Positions 62,717-64,000 of a DNA stretch of 64,000 nucleotides are shown piece by piece (within the stretch, counting starts at the first letter, position 1; each line of letters opens with the position of its first letter). Made by a program: the position numbers and the translations under genes. Source of the DNA: Meghimatium bilineatum (lineage: Eukaryota; Mollusca; Gastropoda; Stylommatophora; Philomycidae); the NCBI GenBank assembly GCA_034231615.1, contig CM067309.1, forward strand, positions 23,307,965-23,371,964, read 5' to 3'. The notes beneath the pieces were generated by a model, which ran no database searches, was not told where the DNA came from, and saw nothing but the letters and a program-made list of their open reading frames with translations.

Positions 62717-63252
62717 GTTTCTATAGACAATATATTGTGAGGTTACTGAGTGCACAGACATGATATTGTGAAGTTACTGAGGGCCAGCACAGACACGATA
62801 TTGTTAGGTTGCAGAATGTCTACACAAAGATATTGTGAGTTACTCAGTGTCAGCATAGACAAAATATGTTACGGAGTGTATGAAGACAGACCAAATATAT
62901 AATTGGTTATAACCAAATTAGATCAGGGTACAAAGCACGGAAAAGATTAATAGAAAATGTTAGGGACATCATCATCAAGTGCGGTCATGGCGCAGCCAAA
63001 GCGACACATCTGGCCTTGGAACACAAGCTTGAGCTCTGATTACCACTATGCTTAATGGCAAGAGTGGATAACAAGCCACTTGGGGAAAGACAATAGACAA
63101 ACTGTCTACACAGACAAGATGTTACGTTACTGGTCTGAAAGAATCCAATCACTAAAGGCCACATGAATTCTGGGTGCTAGCTGAAAACCGTATATCACTT
63201 ACATTATTTTGTGATTATTCTATGAAAACGTTTTCAACTGCCATTCATTCGC

Positions 63253-63382
63253 AGAAGGATGCGTCGGGCCATTGACAAATAAAATTGTGAGAACGCATAT
63301 CCATTTCTGGACTACATCCTGCTGGAAGTCTAGTAGGACCATTATCCTGTTACAAGAGAGATCCAGCGGTAGTTTGAATATT
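63253..63382 (+). repeat. SINE-B copy, older, interrupted at its tail
   Basis: GAAGGATGCGTCGGGCCATT to GATCCAGCGGTAGTTTGAAT. Its 3' end meets the target-site duplication of the next copy. Confidence 0.8.
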
Positions 63383-63393
63383 GAACAACTGCA

Positions 63394-63550
63394 CCGCCGA
63401 AGACGGATGTGTTGGGCCATTGGCGCAAATAAAACGGCAACACAACGCATTTCCATTCTCTGGACTATATTCAACTGGAAATCTTGTAGGACAATTGTCC
63501 TGTTACAAGAGAAATCCAGCGGGAGTTTGAGAATGAACGCTGAAGAAGAA
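63394..63550 (+). repeat. SINE-B copy, full length with target-site duplication
   Basis: 157 bp from CCGCCGAAGACGGATGTGTT to GCTGAAGAAGAA, nearly identical to the copy at 43220-43377. Flanks GAACAACTGCA (63383-63393) and GAACAACTGTA (63551-63561). Confidence 0.9.
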
Positions 63551-63709
63551 GAACAACTGTAACTATGTCCAAGAGTGACTAAAATCAGAGGGTCTGCTCC
63601 ACTGGAAATTGCAAATTATAAATGTTTCTTGTTGATCAAGTGACATTTGAACCCCAAATAAAAGTGGTTTTTTTTTACAATGTGCTGCAGTGTTTGTTGT
63701 GAGGGTTTA

Positions 63710-63960
63710 TTTTGTTTTCTTCTGCACTATATTATATTGTCAGGGCAAAGTCAACTGTCTTCTCCAGGTCTGCACCTTAGATTTTGCCTCAAATCTTATC
63801 CTCTAACCAGATCCACTTGTCTCTGCTCTTTGTATGTTGGACAGTCCTGAAGTATGTGTTCAGGAGTTTGGATTCCACATCCACATAGACATTCATCTGT
63901 GTATTAGATTTTCAGTAAGTGAAGGCGACTGAACAACCTACAGAGGATTGTGTGTGAACA
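63710..63960 (-). mobile_element. LINE-6-type C-terminal fragment
   Basis: Minus strand reads LFSRLHLLKI and DECLCGCGIQTPEHILQDCP then TYKEQRQVDLV, the CxCGxxxQTxEHILQxC tail after the RNase H domain, followed by frameshifted sequence. Confidence 0.75.
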
Positions 63961-64000
63961 AAATGAACATGTAAACATTAATAAAACAAGGTTGTTGCAA

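Larger units (their letters stand above)
62717..63662 (+). other. INTS2 3' UTR (putative) with candidate poly(A) signal
   Basis: Downstream of the stop there is no further coding match. AATAAA occurs at 63278-63283 and 63428-63433 (both inside SINE-B copies) and at 63657-63662 in unique sequence; another is at 63980-63985. The 63657 site is the best non-repeat candidate for the transcript end, but nothing in the sequence proves which is used. Bases 62725-62880 hold three or four imperfect copies of a GATATTGTGAGGTTACTGAG unit. Confidence 0.4.

Overview
This window is animal nuclear DNA. It carries one host gene on the + strand: the gene for Integrator complex subunit 2 (INTS2), spread as 22 small coding exons over about 60 kb. 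Every exon is bounded by AG/GT splice signals, every intron phase agrees with the next exon, and the joined frame stays open for 1,039 codons until a TGA at 62714-62716. The N-terminal part (roughly the first 100 residues of the family) must lie upstream of position 1. No complete second gene is visible.

Exons make up only about 3.1 kb. The rest is intron packed with repeats of three kinds. (1) Minisatellite arrays with periods from 23 to 96 bp, a different unit in almost every intron. The largest are a 36-bp array (21.5-24.9 kb), a 26-bp array (26.2-29.2 kb) and a 33-bp array (34.6-35.6 kb). (2) Short interspersed retroposons in several families. SINE-A (about 275 bp) and SINE-B (about 158 bp) both end in GAAGAAGAAG, and several copies have clear target-site duplications. 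A third family (SINE-C) shares its 3' end with a LINE found in the window. tRNA-headed elements and a CAAA-tailed element are also present. (3) Remnants of larger transposons: several lineages of non-LTR retrotransposon (reverse transcriptase C-termini and RNase H domains), a Penelope-like element with YIDD and GIY-YIG motifs, a Tc1/mariner transposase relic, and a piggyBac-like element plus a MITE with matching TTAA-flanked termini.

Region by region: 1-2.5 kb, intron with LINE and SINE-B; 2.5-16.7 kb, exons 1-7 with a 1.7-kb inverted repeat at 5.5-7.2 kb; 16.7-25 kb, the large intron 7 with five arrays and a MITE; 25-35.7 kb, exons 8-10 with a perfect-length palindromic retroelement, the 26-bp array and the Penelope-like element; 35.7-48.6 kb, exons 11-16 with nested insertions and five more arrays; 48.6-62.7 kb, exons 17-22 with many decayed LINEs; 62.7-64 kb, 3' UTR and flank.

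The most interesting material is how the repeats relate to each other. Two elements of one family are near-palindromes flanked by 14-15 bp target-site duplications, and they carry a short conserved stem motif resembling a decayed hammerhead ribozyme core. The same motif occurs at the end of the Penelope-like element. Several minisatellites can be seen to have grown out of transposable-element sequence. One palindromic element sits 4 bp upstream of the AG of a constitutive exon. The organism is an invertebrate; the mixture of GAA-tailed SINEs, Penelope-like, piggyBac-like and diverse non-LTR elements would fit a mollusc such as a gastropod, but that is inference only.
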